This document shows positions 5,727 through 6,837 of a stretch of 6,837 nt of DNA, piece after piece. Under the pieces are notes generated by a model. That model did no database searches, was not told the origin of the DNA, and saw only the letters and a program-made list of their open reading frames with translations. Position 1 is the stretch's first letter. Every line of letters begins with the position of its first letter. Both the position numbers and the translations under genes were made by a program. The stretch covers positions 1 through 6,837 of the forward strand of contig JAJNBO010000202.1 of NCBI GenBank assembly GCA_021156245.1. The letters run 5' to 3'. Source of the DNA: Ramlibacter sp. (lineage in GTDB: Bacteria; Pseudomonadota; Gammaproteobacteria; Burkholderiales; Burkholderiaceae_C).

Positions 5727-6837
5727 ATGAACGCACCCCTGCCCGAACACATCCGCAAGGCGCTCGAGACCGTCACGCTCGACGACAAGTATTCGCTCGA
5801 CTACGGGCGCGCCTTCATGAGCGGCGTGCAGGCGCTCGTGAAGCTGCCCATGCTGCAGCGGCAGCGCGACGGCCTGGTGGGCAAGAACACCGCCGGCTTC
5901 ATCAGCGGCTACCGCGGCTCGCCGCTGGGCGGCTACGACCAGGCGCTGTGGAAGGCCAAGAACTACCTGCAGGCGCAGAACATCGTCTTCCAGCCGGGCG
6001 TCAACGAGGAGCTCGCGGCCACCGCGCTGTGGGGCACGCAGCAACTGGGCTTCGCACCGCCCGGCACGAACAAGTTCGACGGCGTGTTCGGCATCTGGTA
6101 CGGCAAGGGCCCCGGGGTGGACCGCTGCTCGGACGTCTTCAAGCACGCCAACATGGCGGGCACCACGCCCTGGGGTGGCGTGATCGCGGTGGCCGGCGAC
6201 GACCACGTCGCCAAGAGCTCCACGGCGGCCCACCAGAGCGACCACATCTTCAAGGCCTGCGGCCTGCCGGTGTTCTTCCCCGCCAACGTGCAGGAAATCC
6301 TGGACCTCGGGCTGCACGCCTTCGCCATGAGCCGCTTCTCGGGCGTGTGGTCCGGCATGAAGACGATCCAGGAGATCGTCGAGTCCAGCGCCACGGCGAT
6401 GATCGATCCCGAGCGCGTGCAGATCAAGCTGCCGACCGACTTCGAGATGCCGCCGGGTGGCCTGCACATCCGCTGGCCGGACACGGCGCTGGAGCAGGAG
6501 GCGCGCCTGTTTGACTACAAGTGGTACGCCGCGCTGGCGTACATCCGCGCCAACCGACTGAACTACAACGTCATCGAAGGCCCGCACGACCGCTTCGGCA
6601 TCATCGCGAGCGGCAAGGCGTACAACGATGCCCGCCAGGCGCTGCTGGACCTGGGGCTGGACGACGACACGTGCCGCCGCATCGGCGTGCGCCTGCACAA
6701 GGTGGGCGTGGTGTGGCCGCTGGAGGCGCAGGGCACGCGCGAATTCGCCAAGGGCCTGCGCGAAATCCTGGTGGTGGAGGAAAAGCGGCAGGTCATCGAG
6801 TACCAGCTGAAGGAAGAGCTCTACAACTGGCGCCCGG
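5727..6837 (+). CDS. Indolepyruvate ferredoxin oxidoreductase family protein, N-terminal part (runs off window)
   Basis: The first 370 codons of a large gene, open to the last base. The protein is of the fused single-chain type found in Burkholderiales (about 1,150-1,200 residues as I recall), which combines the IorA-like thiamine-diphosphate subunit with the IorB-like part. Visible here are the N-terminal thiamine-pyrimidine-binding domain (about 55-240), with ISGYRGSPLGGYD (59-71), QPGVNEELAATALWG (89-103, holding the likely cofactor-activating Glu), YGKGPGVDR (125-133) and AGDDHVAKSST (156-166), followed by the start of a transketolase-C-like domain (about 285 on, GIIASGKAYNDAR). The reaction is oxidative decarboxylation of arylpyruvates or other 2-oxoacids to acyl-CoA with reduction of ferredoxin; iron-sulfur and CoA-related parts would lie beyond the window. 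ATG 5727 follows an Lrp-type gene read the other way, 95 bases off, with no ribosome site. The start is supported by the MNAPLPEHIRKALETVTLDDKY lead-in just ahead of conserved sequence. Exact substrate is unknown. Confidence 0.93.
   Translation, partial: MNAPLPEHIRKALETVTLDDKYSLDYGRAFMSGVQALVKLPMLQRQRDGLVGKNTAGFISGYRGSPLGGYDQALWKAKNYLQAQNIVFQPGVNEELAATALWGTQQLGFAPPGTNKFDGVFGIWYGKGPGVDRCSDVFKHANMAGTTPWGGVIAVAGDDHVAKSSTAAHQSDHIFKACGLPVFFPANVQEILDLGLHAFAMSRFSGVWSGMKTIQEIVESSATAMIDPERVQIKLPTDFEMPPGGLHIRWPDTALEQEARLFDYKWYAALAYIRANRLNYNVIEGPHDRFGIIASGKAYNDARQALLDLGLDDDTCRRIGVRLHKVGVVWPLEAQGTREFAKGLREILVVEEKRQVIEYQLKEELYNWRP

Noticed and set aside
5643..6698. A 351-residue minus-strand open frame opposite the oxidoreductase.
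   Set aside because: It has shadow composition and no domain; the plus strand encodes clear thiamine-enzyme motifs throughout.

Overview
The window is GC-rich chromosomal DNA, with strong G/C preference at third codon positions. Its gene content (YhdP C-terminus, Nit1-type amidase, PAS histidine kinase with FixJ-type regulator, MltA, Lrp, single-chain indolepyruvate ferredoxin oxidoreductase) points to a betaproteobacterium of the order Burkholderiales, most likely Comamonadaceae (Ramlibacter/Variovorax-like). That placement rests on remembered protein similarity; no search was run. I see no phage, insertion sequence, tRNA, rRNA or CRISPR array, and no gene-free stretch longer than about 140 bases.

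Left block, plus strand, 1-3735: four genes packed as one probable operon. The 3' end of a yhdP-type gene (envelope lipid transport) is followed 13 bases later by a nitrilase-superfamily amidase resembling deaminated-glutathione amidase. This overlaps by GTGA a sensor histidine kinase gene, whose stop overlaps by one base the start of a FixJ/LuxR-type response regulator. The kinase gene looks broken: its first transmembrane segment is in one reading frame and the rest of its sensor, PAS and kinase domains are in another, with the switch between about 1375 and 1394. The first frame has no stop anywhere in the kinase region and runs directly into the response regulator.

Middle block, 3732-5013: a predicted 40-residue single-helix membrane protein on the minus strand fits exactly between its neighbours. 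Its stop codon overlaps the regulator's stop codon, and its ATG shares a CATG palindrome with the ATG of mltA, a lipoprotein lytic transglycosylase on the plus strand.

The 138 bases between the convergent mltA and lrp-type genes hold a nearly perfect, AT-richer inverted repeat of about 40 bp per arm, built from four copies of an ACGCAAAGG-like unit per arm.

Right block, 5152-6837: an Lrp/AsnC regulator (minus) is divergent from the 5' part of a fused indolepyruvate ferredoxin oxidoreductase gene that runs off the window. The 95-base gap between them contains a perfect 13-bp dyad (likely Lrp operator), a second dyad just ahead of the oxidoreductase start, and no Shine-Dalgarno for the oxidoreductase. 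The likely logic is amino-acid-responsive control of 2-oxoacid oxidation.

Overall this is core and regulatory gene content. The points worth following are the kinase frameshift, the precisely nested small ORF and the palindromic repeat. I do not see a convincing new multi-gene system.
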